This document shows positions 46,080 to 56,606 of a DNA stretch of 64,000 nt, piece by piece (within the stretch, counting starts at the first letter, position 1; each line of letters starts with the position of its first letter). Made by a program: the position numbers and the translations under genes. The stretch is taken from NCBI GenBank assembly GCA_963995505.1, contig OZ023187.1, forward strand, positions 12,363,176-12,427,175, in the 5' to 3' direction. Below the pieces are notes generated by a model. That model was given only the letters and a program-made list of their open reading frames with translations. It did no database searches and was not told the origin of the DNA. This DNA comes from Hypericum androsaemum. Its lineage: Eukaryota > Streptophyta > Magnoliopsida > Malpighiales > Hypericaceae.

Positions 46080-47060
46080 TCAAATACTTTAATAATATAT
46101 TTTGAAGAGGCGACTCTTCATTTTATGATGTTTGAACTATGACATTTTTTAGTAAATAAAGATCTCTTACTACTTAAAATATCTATACACTACCAATCTT
46201 GTAGAAAACAATAAATGCGAATACGTACAAGCCACAATTTCCAAGTTACAACTCTCCATCATAAAGTAAGCATCAATTGATAAAGAAATTATTCGAATTT
46301 AACTAGTTCTTGAGTTTTAGTTCTTTAAAATACAGCAGACTTGTTAGGAGAGCTTTGTCATCTTTTAAAGTTTTACCTAATTCAAACTTAGATTAGTTGG
46401 TACAATGGACCAAGTGATATAAACAAAAAAATGCGTCCAAGGCGAGACGTCCCAAGGCGAGACATCCCAAGGCGAGACCTAAGGCGAGATGTCGCAAGTC
46501 GAGACGCAAGGCGAAACGTACCAAGTCTAGACCTAAGGTGAGACATTCCAAGTCGAGACCCAAGCAAGACATCTCGAGTCGAGACCTAAGGCGAGACATC
46601 CCAGGTCGAGACCTAAGGTGAGACATCCCAAGTTGATTCACAAGGCGAGATGTCCCAGGACGAGACCCAAGGTGAAACGGACTGAGGCGCGACGACCCAA
46701 GATGGTACTAAAGAGGCGAGATGGCTCGAAACGGGACGTCCTAAGGCCCAAGGCGAGACTATCATGGGCCTTTTCCATGCCAAGGTGTAACATATTTTAG
46801 GAGGCGGCTCTTCAAATAGTATCTTTTACATTCGTGATATTTGAAATACGACATTCTTCATTGAATCAAGATCTCTTACCACTTAAAACAACTATATATT
46901 ACCAATCTTTTAGAAAACAATAAATGCGATCCATCAATTGGTGAAAAAGTTGTTATAATTTGATGAGTTTGGTTTCTTGAAAATGTAAAATACTTGTTGA
47001 AAGAGTTTTGGTATCTTTAAAATTTTATAATTGTATAGCTCGAATTTGGATTAGTAAAAA
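46080..47060. repeat. Two diverged copies of a roughly 300-bp unit flanking a GGCGAGAC minisatellite
   Basis: The left unit (46,080-46,410) and right unit (46,795-47,060) share phrases in order: GGCGRCTCTTCA, AGATCTCTTACYACTTAAAA, ACCAATCTTKTAGAAAACAA and AATAAATGCGA. Between them, 46,436-46,770, lies a minisatellite of 14-15-bp units such as CAAGGCGAGACATCC and CAAGTCGAGACCTAAGG. The minus-strand frame across it (repeats of RSRLEMSCLGLDLE type) is an artefact of the repeat. Confidence 0.65.
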
Positions 47061-47710
47061 AAAACAGATGCGTCGCCGACCAGATTACCAACGTTGGAGG
47101 CTCTTTTGGGGGTTGGATCATCTCTGGGCCATCGTCATCGTTTCACTTCAAAACTATTATAGGCGTGGTCCAAACATTCACACTACAATAATTCTTTCCG
47201 AGAAAAAAAAAAGACCACGGCAGCACACTGGGCTTTTGTTGGTGGAAGCAGCCCAAAATTGATTTTTGGGCCTGTAGTGCTCCCCAAAACGCCGTCGTTG
47301 AGCCAACTACCGACCTAACCTTTTACTGGGGGTACAAAGAAGTTAGGTCCGGTGGAGTGGGTCCCAACATTTACGTGGAACTTTGTTTGCGTCACCCACG
47401 TTTATTATGATTTTAATCAAACTAAGACATCTTTTTAAATAGGTAACAGATGTAACATTTTTAACCACCAGTTCGTTTTATGTTTTATTATTATTATGTA
47501 TTTCCTAATATTTTTATTCATTTTTTGGCCATTAAAAATAAGAGTTAACGACATTTCTATAAAAAAAAATAAGAATATTATAATATTTGATTTAAAAAAA
47601 GTCAAATTGCGACGAATGTATCCCTATTTAAAAAGAAGTCTTAATTGATTAAATTCTCAATAATAAAAACTGGGTCACGCAACTAAATGTTGGAACCGTC
47701 TACAACCGCA
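47061..47710. other. Spacer upstream of the ABCF gene
   Basis: A+T-rich, no gene or repeat recognised. Confidence 0.4.
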
Positions 47711-47747
47711 CACGTGTCGCCTCCTCGCTCCTCTACTATCTATAAAT
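47711..47747 (+). promoter_or_regulatory. Promoter of the ABCF1 gene: G-box and TATA box
   Basis: CACGTG at 47,711-47,716 (in ACACGTGTC, an ABRE-like G-box) and TATAAAT at 47,741-47,747. A leader of about 230 bp follows, interrupted by an intron at 47,897-48,009 (AAAG|GTACG ... GATAG|GAAGG). Confidence 0.6.
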
Positions 47748-48014
47748 GCCCAAAAACCAACCGCCCCTGGTCTCCTCCTCAAATCACAACCCCAAATCGG
47801 AAACCGCTCTCTACACTAGCAACAACTCGGAACACCGGAACGCTAGATCCGCCTCCGCCGTCATCCTCAGGTCTACTTCCGATTTCCTCCCCAAAGGTAC
47901 GCCGTCTATTTTGTTCTGCCCTAATTGCTTCTTCCGTTCAGTTTGATTGGTTTGGTAGTTAGGAAATCTGATCGGGTGGAGGCGTTCGTTCTCCTTTTTC
48001 GTGGGATAGGAAGG

Positions 48015-50637
48015 ATGGTGTCGGACGCGAGCAAGAAGAAGGCGGCGCAGAAGAAGGCCGCGGCGGCTGCCAAGAGAGGAGGGAAGGCTGCGGCCGCGGC
48101 GACCTCGATATCTGCAGCGGCGGCGGAGGAGTCGCAGAACGGGAACGTGGATAAGCTGGCGAATGGGGTGGGGTCCATGGTCATATCGGACCGGACCTGT
48201 ACTGGTATCCTCTGCTCCCACCCTCTCTCCAGAGACATCCGCGTATGTCCTCTCTCTGTCTCTCTAATTGTAGGGAATTCAATTATTGTTGATATACAGA
48301 GAGATATATGTTCGAAATTTTTCGAGATTTATTAGGTTAGGATTTAAATTTTTGTGGATTCAGAAGTGTGAAATGTGTTGGTTGCAGATTGAGTCTCTGT
48401 CGGTTACTTTTCATGGGCACGATCTCATTGTGGATTCCATGCTGGAGCTCAATTATGGCAGGTTTTTCATCTGTTCCTACGTTACTTAGTGTTTCGATCG
48501 GGTTTTGTTATTTCAGTGGATGATGCGAGTGTGATTGTCCTTTTTGTTTTGTGTCTTTCAGACGTTATGGATTGCTCGGGTTGAACGGATGTGGGAAGTC
48601 GACCCTTTTGACTGCTATTGGTTTGCGGGAGCTTCCTATTCCCGAGCACATGGACATCTATCATCTCTCAAGGGAGATCGAAGCTTCTGACATGTCTTCA
48701 CTCGAAGCTGTGATAAGCTGCGATGAAGAGAGGATAAGGTTAGAGAAAGAAGCTGAAGTCTTATCAACACAGGTATTCCCTGCAGGCTAGTCCAGTATTG
48801 AATGGGTGTACTTGAGTATTATGCTGTTGTTTTTTTTATTGAATTGTCTTCCTCACGATTGTTTGTCATTGTTTCTTGATAAAGGAGGATGGTGGTGGAG
48901 AATCTCTGGAGCGTATATATGAGCGTCTGGATGCTCTTGATGCATCAACTGCCGAAAAGCGGGCTGCTGAAATCTTATTTGGTCTCGGCTTTAACAAACA
49001 GATGCAGGCAAAGAAGACCAGAGATTTTTCTGGGGGTTGGAGAATGAGGATTGCATTAGCTCGTGCTTTGTTTATTAACCCCACCATCTTGTTGCTTGAT
49101 GAACCTACCAACCATCTTGGTGAGGATCCTACCATACTTTGTGAATTTGTTTGCAAGTCTATAAGTGAGGAGTTCGTTTCTAAATCCTTTCCATGCTCAT
49201 TTCTTAGATCCTGGTTTCATTTATAAATTCCCACTTATGTTATATGGATTTCATTATAGCTTAAGCAAAAACCTCTATGGCAGTAGGAATATGCAAATGT
49301 TTAAGCGATCAGTAAGAAACATTATGTACAGATGAATTCCATAAGAAATTTATTGGGGTTTTTATTTTACACTCTTGAGTGAATTCCCAAATAAATTTCT
49401 CATTTGATTAAATTGTAAATGAAATGAATTCTCAAATTATTTACAATCTAACATCGGTCGATGTTTGTGACTGGAATGGTTGCGCATGAATGGATGTTCT
49501 TTCTATTGTCATTGCTGGTCACTCTTGTATATCCGAAAGGCTCACTATATATTCTCCTTGATGTGTATTCTGAGAACAGATTTGGAGGCTTGTGTCTGGT
49601 TGGAGGAGACCTTGAAGAAATTTGAGCGTATCCTTGTTGTCATCTCACATTCCCAGGATTTCTTGAATGGTGTCTGCACAAACATTATTCACATGCAAAA
49701 CAAGCAACTGAAGTTCTACACTGGCAACTATGATCAGTATGTTCAGACCCGTTCCGAGCTTGAGGAGAATCAGATGAAACAATACAAGTGGGAGCAGGAC
49801 CAGATTTCTGGAATGAAGGAATATATTGCTAGATTTGGACATGGATCTGCCAAATTAGCTCGTCAGGCACAGAGCAAGGAGAAGACTCTTGCCAAAATGG
49901 AACGGGGTGGACTTACAGAGAAGGTCTCTAGAGATAAGGTTCTTGTGTTTCGCTTTGTCGATGTAGGGAAACTTCCGCCACCAGTCCTTCAGTTTGTTGA
50001 TGTTTCTTTTGGCTACACACCTGATAACCTCCTCTACAAGAACCTCGACTTTGGAGTTGATCTAGACTCTAGGATTGCGTTGGTTGGCCCCAATGGAGCT
50101 GGAAAAAGTACACTGCTCAAGCTTATGACGGGGGAGGTGTCTCCTCTTGATGGCATGGTCCGACGACACAATCACCTGAGGATTGCTCAATTCCATCAGC
50201 ACTTGGCAGAGAAACTTGACTTAGAATTGTCGGCTCTGCAGTACATGATTAGAGAATATCCTGGAAACGAGGAAGAAAAAATGAGAGCTTCCATAGGAAG
50301 GTTTGGACTGACAGGAAAGGCTCAAGTGATGCCCATGAAGAATTTGTCTGATGGCCAGAGGAGCAGGGTTATTTTTGCTTGGTTAGCATTTAGGCAACCC
50401 CAGTTACTGCTCTTGGATGAACCCACCAATCATTTGGATATCGAAACAATAGACTCGCTGGCCGAGGCGTTAAATGAGTGGGACGGTGGGCTGGTGCTTG
50501 TTAGCCACGACTTCAGGCTCATCAACCAGGTAGCACAAGAGATATGGGTGTGCAAAGATCTAGCTGTTACAAAGTGGGATGGAGACATCATGGCATTTAA
50601 GGAACACCTCAAGCAGAGTGCTGGCCTTGGTCAGTGA
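48015..50637 (+). CDS. ABCF1: ABC transporter F family member 1 (GCN20/ABCF-type ATPase)
   Basis: Coding exons 48,015-48,242, 48,388-48,461, 48,562-48,772, 48,885-49,119 and 49,580-50,637 join in frame to 601 aa, the usual length. The start [14 protein letters not shown], rich in Ala and Lys, is that of plant ABCF1/GCN1. Cassette 1 has Walker [10 protein letters not shown], signature [15 protein letters not shown] and Walker [12 protein letters not shown]. Cassette 2 has [17 protein letters not shown] and [20 protein letters not shown], with [10 protein letters not shown] after it. There are no membrane segments. Such ATPases act on ribosomes; the yeast relative Gcn20 helps Gcn1 activate the eIF2-alpha kinase Gcn2. 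All motifs are intact, so the gene should be functional, and a housekeeping pattern is likely. Confidence 0.95.
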
Positions 50638-51775
50638 GCCAGAAGTTTGATGTGCGCGGGGACGGTCGTGGACCTGTTTTTGATCGGGTCTTCGGTTGAG
50701 GTTGTGCATCTCGGCACATAGCTTGAACCGGATCTCAAGATGGGCGACGTTGTTCCCACGTCTTCTCGGCATGCTTTAGACCATTGGTTGAGATAGTAGC
50801 CGAGGTACCTTGGCGGCCGAATTGTTAGGTCGATTGCAACAGAGAGCTTGTCAGCATTTACTATTTGTTATGCTAGCTAGCCTCTCGCGACGACTTGGTC
50901 GGAGGGGTGTCAATACGCATTAGGTAACTAGTTGAGAGCGTGGTTGCACCGAGATAACCTCTTACGGAACCTCTTACGGATGTGTCGTTTTACATAGTAG
51001 TAGTATCATGTACGATATTGAAGCTTGAATTGCTGTACGATGTGATATCAACTTAAAAATTAGATAAAAATTAGGATCGGGCTGAGTTCTTGCTCTTTTA
51101 TCTTCTCTAAAAAGTAAGGATATGGGCTGAATTCTTGTCTTAAATAATCAAGCGGGATTACTGTGGGATCGTGTTCGTTTGTTAGAATAAATCAATATAA
51201 AGAATAAATTGAAGAATAAATCAATATAAATTAAGTTGAGATTGAGAATTTTGTATTATGTTTTTTACTTAATTTATACTTATATTATATTAATATTATT
51301 TAAAAAAATTTAGGTAGGATTCTTTAGATCTATATTCATAATGTCCTTATCTTTTTTAGAATGTAAGGATTTTGGCAGAATCTAAATTCGGTCAAAATTA
51401 ACAGATCTTGCATCATTTGGGAGTCTGAATCCGATTAGACTCTCATAATAAAGACATAATTTCCATCCCTGTGTGGCTTCACATAATTTTTCAAAAGAAT
51501 TTGATTGCTCCCCAGCAATACTCGAACTTGAGCATGGTATCATAATGTGAACTTGGAGGCTAGAGGCCACTTAAGCGTGGAGGAGGGCGGCCACACGTGA
51601 ATGTTCTCGAACTCGAAATTTTCTACTCTAAATGCATTTTACTAGTTATTTAATTAAATTTGACTTAGAATTATGTGGGTGGTTTCCTTTTGCTTTAAAT
51701 TGTAATTCTTTGTTTGGAGGTTGGCCACTTGGCAACTAGATTGGAACGAGGAATGCATATTTGGACTAGGCCACC
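50638..51775. other. ABCF1 3' region and A+T-rich spacer
   Basis: The first few hundred bases are probably 3' UTR. The rest is spacer without genes. Confidence 0.4.
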
Positions 51776-52217
51776 CAATATACGGGAGTGGATTGAGTAC
51801 GGAGTGAAATTGATTTCGTACGGTTTGGAGTGAAGGAAGACCGCAGCGGCAAGTGCATGTATGTGATAATGGCAAGCGCATTTATGTGATAATGGCAAGT
51901 GCAGTTATGTGATAATGGCATGTGTATTTGTGATAGCGGCAAGTCCCGTTTATGATAATGGCGCGCGTGATTTTTTTCATTTTGGTCCCCCGTATTTTAG
52001 CATTTTTGCAAAAAGGTCATACTGGCACGCACAGTTATGTGATACTGGCATGCGCAGTTATGTGATACTGGCATTTGTATCCGGCCTGCGTTTGTGCGTG
52101 GTTTTTTTTATTTTGGTCCCCGTATTTTAGCGCATTTGCAAAAAAGTCCCCGCGTATCTTCATTCCGAACGGTTCGGAATCTGAGCATTCCGTACCCAAT
52201 CCATACCCCCAATATAC
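51776..52217 (-). mobile_element. hAT-like MITE, copy 3 (opposite orientation)
   Basis: The element is 51,784-52,209, flanked by CAATATAC (51,776-51,783 and 52,210-52,217). Its interior is the reverse complement of copies 1 and 2, and its right end reads CCGTACCCAATCCATACCCC. Confidence 0.87.
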
Positions 52218-52827
52218 ATCTGCGCGTCCCACAGGAGGTAATTAAGAACAAGTTTTTTAGTTCAGATATTTCCGGATATCCCCATTAGAAATTTTGCTAT
52301 CCGAATTTAAATTCAATATTTAAAATATTTATTTTGGATAATTCACATATGCATTTTTGTGCAACAATATCTGCATTTGTATTAAAAAAATTTGAATATC
52401 AAATTCGGAAGCAAATATTGGATAAATTCAATTGCTCACCGATATTAGATCCATTTGCCAAAAAAATCCTCTCTCCTCCTTAAAAAAAATTATCTCTAGT
52501 TTAGATTTTTTTTTCGTACTTTGAATCTTATCTCTAGTTTTTGTTGGCGGCGACGATTTAGCAGCCTCAGTTGAATTGCGACAACAACTAATAACATTCA
52601 ACGACATTAACAACTAACGTGAAGTCTGCAACCTTGTATATTTATACGAGAGAATTCTACTAATAAATATTACTTAATTTTAACACAGCAAATTCACCTT
52701 TCAAGAAAACAACTGATGTGAAATACCCCCCTTACTGTTTGTTCATTGTATCACTTGGACTTATCTCAGTCTGTACTACGCTCTTATGAGTGACTTTACC
52801 TTTTCTTTGATGCAACTTAATTCAACT
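52218..52827. other. A+T-rich spacer before the large Mutator-like element
   Basis: No genes or clear repeats. Confidence 0.4.
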
Positions 52828-52835
52828 GCATAAAC

Positions 52836-53175
52836 GGGTTTTTTTTCTGAATGGTGTTACTATTCACCATTTTTTGTGAAAAAAGCGTCCGATTTGAAAG
52901 TATTGCGGGGATGGTGTCCACGTGGCACGGACGCCGAAAAAAGTCGGATCTTGGACCAAGATCCGACTTTTTTTGTCGGATGACCAAGATCCGACTTTTT
53001 TAGTCGGATATATCATCCGACTAAAAAAGTCGGATCTTGGTCCAAGATCCGACTTTTTTTGTCGGATCTTGGTCAAATCCGAAATCTGAATAGGAGATTT
53101 CGGATAACCAAGATCCGACTTTTTTTGTCGGTTCTTTAACACATTGGTCCAAGATCCGACTTTTTTTGACAAATC
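52836..53175 (+). repeat. Left terminal inverted repeat, with a palindromic GTCGGATCTTGG array
   Basis: After the first 100 bp, which match the right end base for base, the repeat is an array. The 12-mer GTCGGATCTTGG or its complement occurs eight times between 52,943 and 53,160, often back to back as near-perfect palindromes spaced by T-runs. The left array is longer than the right one. Confidence 0.88.
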
Positions 53176-53193
53176 TTGGTCGATCATATATCC

Positions 53194-53200
53194 TATATAA
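53194..53200 (+). promoter_or_regulatory. TATA box and spliced leader of the transposase gene
   Basis: TATATAA sits just inside the left terminal repeat. A leader exon of about 60 nt would end at 53,287 (ACCAG|GTAAAT). The acceptor TTGTTGTAG at 53,735 lies 8 nt before the ATG, giving a 448-nt leader intron. Confidence 0.55.
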
Positions 53201-53439
53201 TGGATACCTCGCAGAAGCCTTTTGTCATCCCTACGAAGACGTCCTGCATACTGCATACCATAGAAGACCCTGCCTGCCCAAAACCAGGTAAATTAATTTA
53301 CTTTAATATTTTGGTATATATGTAGAGTTTGTTCATTAATTTAAAATAATTAGTATATTTTAGCTTTGAAATTATTAATTCCTTCTATTTTTTGAGTGTG
53401 ATATCTGATTGTTTAAAATTTTGTGGGTGTGCGGATTTT

Positions 53440-53640
53440 AGTACCAAACCCAATGGCCAGACCGGTTTAATGGGTCGGTCGGACCGGTCAGTCGGTCGGA
53501 CCGGTCGGTTAGTTTGACCAATCTGACCGGATGTGAATTTTTTCTTGGTAAATTCCGGATGGTCGAGTAAAAAAAGTGACCACCCTGCCAGTCCGATTAA
53601 ATTTCATCTGGTTCTTAAGGTGGTCGGACCAAAAAATTGA
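53440..53640. repeat. CGGTCGGACC motif cluster in the transposase leader intron
   Basis: The motif CGGTCGGACCGGTC occurs twice within about 35 bp (53,474-53,510), with degenerate relatives (ACCGGTTTAA, TGACCGGA, GGTCGGACCA) to 53,630. The same decamer reappears near the right end of the element at 61,675-61,755, in the intron before the PMD gene. Confidence 0.6.
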
Positions 53641-53743
53641 TGGAGAAGAATGTATGTTTATATGATATTTTCGTTAATATAAATTATGTTTTGTGTTGCT
53701 AATATAGAATTGCATACTGTTTTCTTTTGTTGTAGTATTCATA

Positions 53744-56428
53744 ATGGCTAACCGGGTTATAAGAATAAAGTTGAAATACGATGGAGTAATTTTCAACAAC
53801 AATGAAACCGGTTTTGATTACCAAGGTGGTGGGAAAGAAAAGTTGAAGTTTCATGCAGCATTTGTTAAATACAATATCTTGCGGAAAAAAGTTAACGAAA
53901 AGATCCCAATAGGTCCAAATGAAGAATTTGGGCCATTGATATTTAGATGTCCATTTGGAAGAGGACAATTTGGTCCAATGTTTATTAACGACGATGAAGA
54001 TGTTAGGATAATGCTGGAGACCATGATTAACTTCTTTGGACCAATGGTGAAGGAGATTAAGCTTACAATCATTGTGGAAAAGAGGGTTAATAATTACAAC
54101 CCGTTTGTCGTTGAAGCTGGTACGTCAACGAGGATGGATGTTGCTCATGAACCAATATTTGATTGGTTTGAAAATGATCCTAGAGAGGCAGGTCCATATG
54201 CCACATACAATTTTGATCGTGAAGACGAAACAGAAGAAGACGAAGACGAAGACGAAGCAGAAGAAGACGAAAATGAAGCAGAAGAAGACGAAGATGAAGA
54301 AGAAGTAGTAGAAGAAGAGGAACAACAATACCGGGAACAACAATACGGTGAACTCGCTCTAAATGATCCCGGTGAACAATCATCGATGACTGTTTATGGT
54401 GAAGAATGGGATTGCGACCGAGCAATAGATGGAAGTTGTTCTGGTTTGTTGAAAGAGGGTACGATTTGGAAGAGCAAATTTGATGCAAAGAGGGAGATCG
54501 AGGCGTTCGTAATGAACGATGGGCGTGAGTTTGTTCGAAAAGAAACAAGGCCTGAAACTTTTTCTGTGAAGTGTAAAAAATGGGAGATGGATGATTGCAA
54601 ATGGGAGATCCGTGTCTCACAGGAAAGAAGGGGCACACTTTTCAGTCCATGGAAAATCGTGAAACACACCTACCCCCATACCTGTGGTCGCCTACGAAAG
54701 TCGCAGGATCATAAACAACTCACTTCTGCTTTCATTGCACAAATTATTAAGAAACGAGTAGAGGAACAACCAGATATTCGTGTGGCCACTTTAAGGTCAG
54801 AGATCCACGACCATATGAAGTTTAGACCCTCGTATACGAAGACTTGGTGGGCAAAAGAGAAGGCGTTTCAAGATTTATGGGGGGATTGGCAAGAATCTTA
54901 CAATCGCCTTCCGCAATGGTTTGCAGCATGCAAGGCAAATAATCCTGGAACTGTTGTTGAATGGGAATATTATCACACCCTCCCTGGTTGCGACCATTAC
55001 GTGGAAGCACTGATGCCTGGAACAAAGATCTTTAAGCGAGTTTTTTGGAGCTTCAAGCCTTGCATTGAAGCTTTCAAACATTGCATGCCTGTCTTGGAGA
55101 TTGATGGAACGTTCTTGTATGGAAAATACAAGCATGTCCTCTTGATCGCCACTGCAATTGATGGTAATAATGCTATAATTCCAATAGCATTTGCTCTGGT
55201 AGAGGGTGAGAACACGGATAGTTGGCCGTGGTTCATGAAACAAGTCCGGAAGCACGTCACGCCTGGCCGACATGGAATATGTGTTATTTCTGATCGACAT
55301 GCTGGCATATTAAAGGCAATGGATACGGAGTATGGTTGGGGAGAAGACAGTGCTACCGCCCATCGATATTGTCTTCGACACGTAGCAAGCAATCTTAACA
55401 AACACTTCAAAAACGACGCCATGAGGAATGTCATGAAGATTGCAGGTGACATGCACAAATGTTTTGTTGTCTAAAACTATTTTACAAGTTGTTACTCCAC
55501 ATTTAATATTTTTATTATGTTGGTTGTAGGAATGCAAGCTCAACTGTGGAAGTTGGAAGCTAACATGCGAGAAATATGGAATGTCGACCAGGAGGTCTTC
55601 AACTGGATGTATGAACAGGAATTGCCCAAGTGGAGCTTAGCGTGGGATGGCGGACGCCGATATGGTAACATGACGACGAATATTGCCGAGTGCGTAAATA
55701 TGATCTTCAAAAAAGTTCGTCGTTTACCGGTGACAGCCTTGGTGGCAGAGACATTTAACGAGCTAACCGAATATTTTGAAGAGAGATCAACTAAGTGTAT
55801 GAAAGAGAGCTGTACTGGCAAAATATTGATGTCACAGAAGCTCCTAAACAGGTTGGAGCGGTGGGAGGGAAAGGCCAATGGACATAGAGTGCGAGTTTCT
55901 GACAGTACAGTTGGATCGTGCGAAGTTCGCACTGGGTACGATATGAGAAGACAAAAGGGGGACAGAAAGCATTCAGTTAATCTTTCCACAGGATTTTGTG
56001 GCTGCGGCAAATTTCAGGCTTACCACTATCCGTGCTCACATGTGATGGCGTGTTGTACTGAACTTGGCATCGATTACAAGATATTTGTGGATAAGTATTA
56101 TCGCCTGGAAACCACGCAAGCTTGCTACCAACTGAAGTTTGTTCCTCTGGGCAATCCTAAATATTGGCCGTATCCTGAAGATCCAACAGTTGTAAGGCTC
56201 ATTCCAGATGAAAGATTAGCGAGGGGTAGAGGACAGCCACGGAAGCGCATACATAATGAAATGGATACAGTGCCTTTCGTCCGCTGTACGCTCTGTAAAA
56301 CAAGGGGTCACACAAAAGCCAATTGTACTAATATAAGAGCAGTTGCGGCGGCAAGAGCGGCTAAAGCAGCTAAAGCGGCAGCTGTATCCGTAGGGGCAAG
56401 TACGAGTAGACGCCGTCGTGGACGTTGA
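53744..56428 (+). CDS. Mutator-like (MURA-type) transposase, intact
   Basis: Two exons, 53,744-55,445 and 55,530-56,428, join in frame (GCAG|GTGACA ... TTGTAG|GAATGC) to 866 aa. An N-terminal PB1-like region (about 1-115) precedes an acidic Glu/Asp tract (about 160-200). A MuDR DNA-binding (WRKY-GCM1-like) domain with CKKWEMDDCKWEIRVS and HTYPHTCGR follows (about 245-320). The MULE DDE domain has D454 (LEIDGTFLYGKYKH), D517 (VISDRHAGI) and E621 (TTNIAECVNM). A SWIM zinc finger CGCGKF...CSH lies near 723-742 and a CCHC knuckle CTLCKTRGHTKANC near 819. The tail is Ala/Arg-rich. It would bind the terminal repeats and cut the element out. All expected residues are present; no stop or shift is seen. 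Confidence 0.93.
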
Positions 56429-56606
56429 ATTGTAATTAATTTTGAACTGAAAGGATTGTACTTTGTAATATTTTGTGAAACTCTATGTGGGTTGTGTTGA
56501 GTTTCTTTGTAACAGTGTGAAGTTTAAGTTACTCTATCTTAGTAGAATAATGACGCATTACACATTTTATGTATATGTTTATTGTCATAATTGTTCAGGT
56601 GTGCCG

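Noticed and set aside
46393..46641. Minus-strand frame with repeated Leu/Gly/Arg units
   Set aside because: Translation of the GGCGAGAC minisatellite.
54125..54343. Minus-strand Phe-rich frame that looks membrane-like
   Set aside because: Shadow of the acidic GAAGAC tract of the transposase on the other strand.
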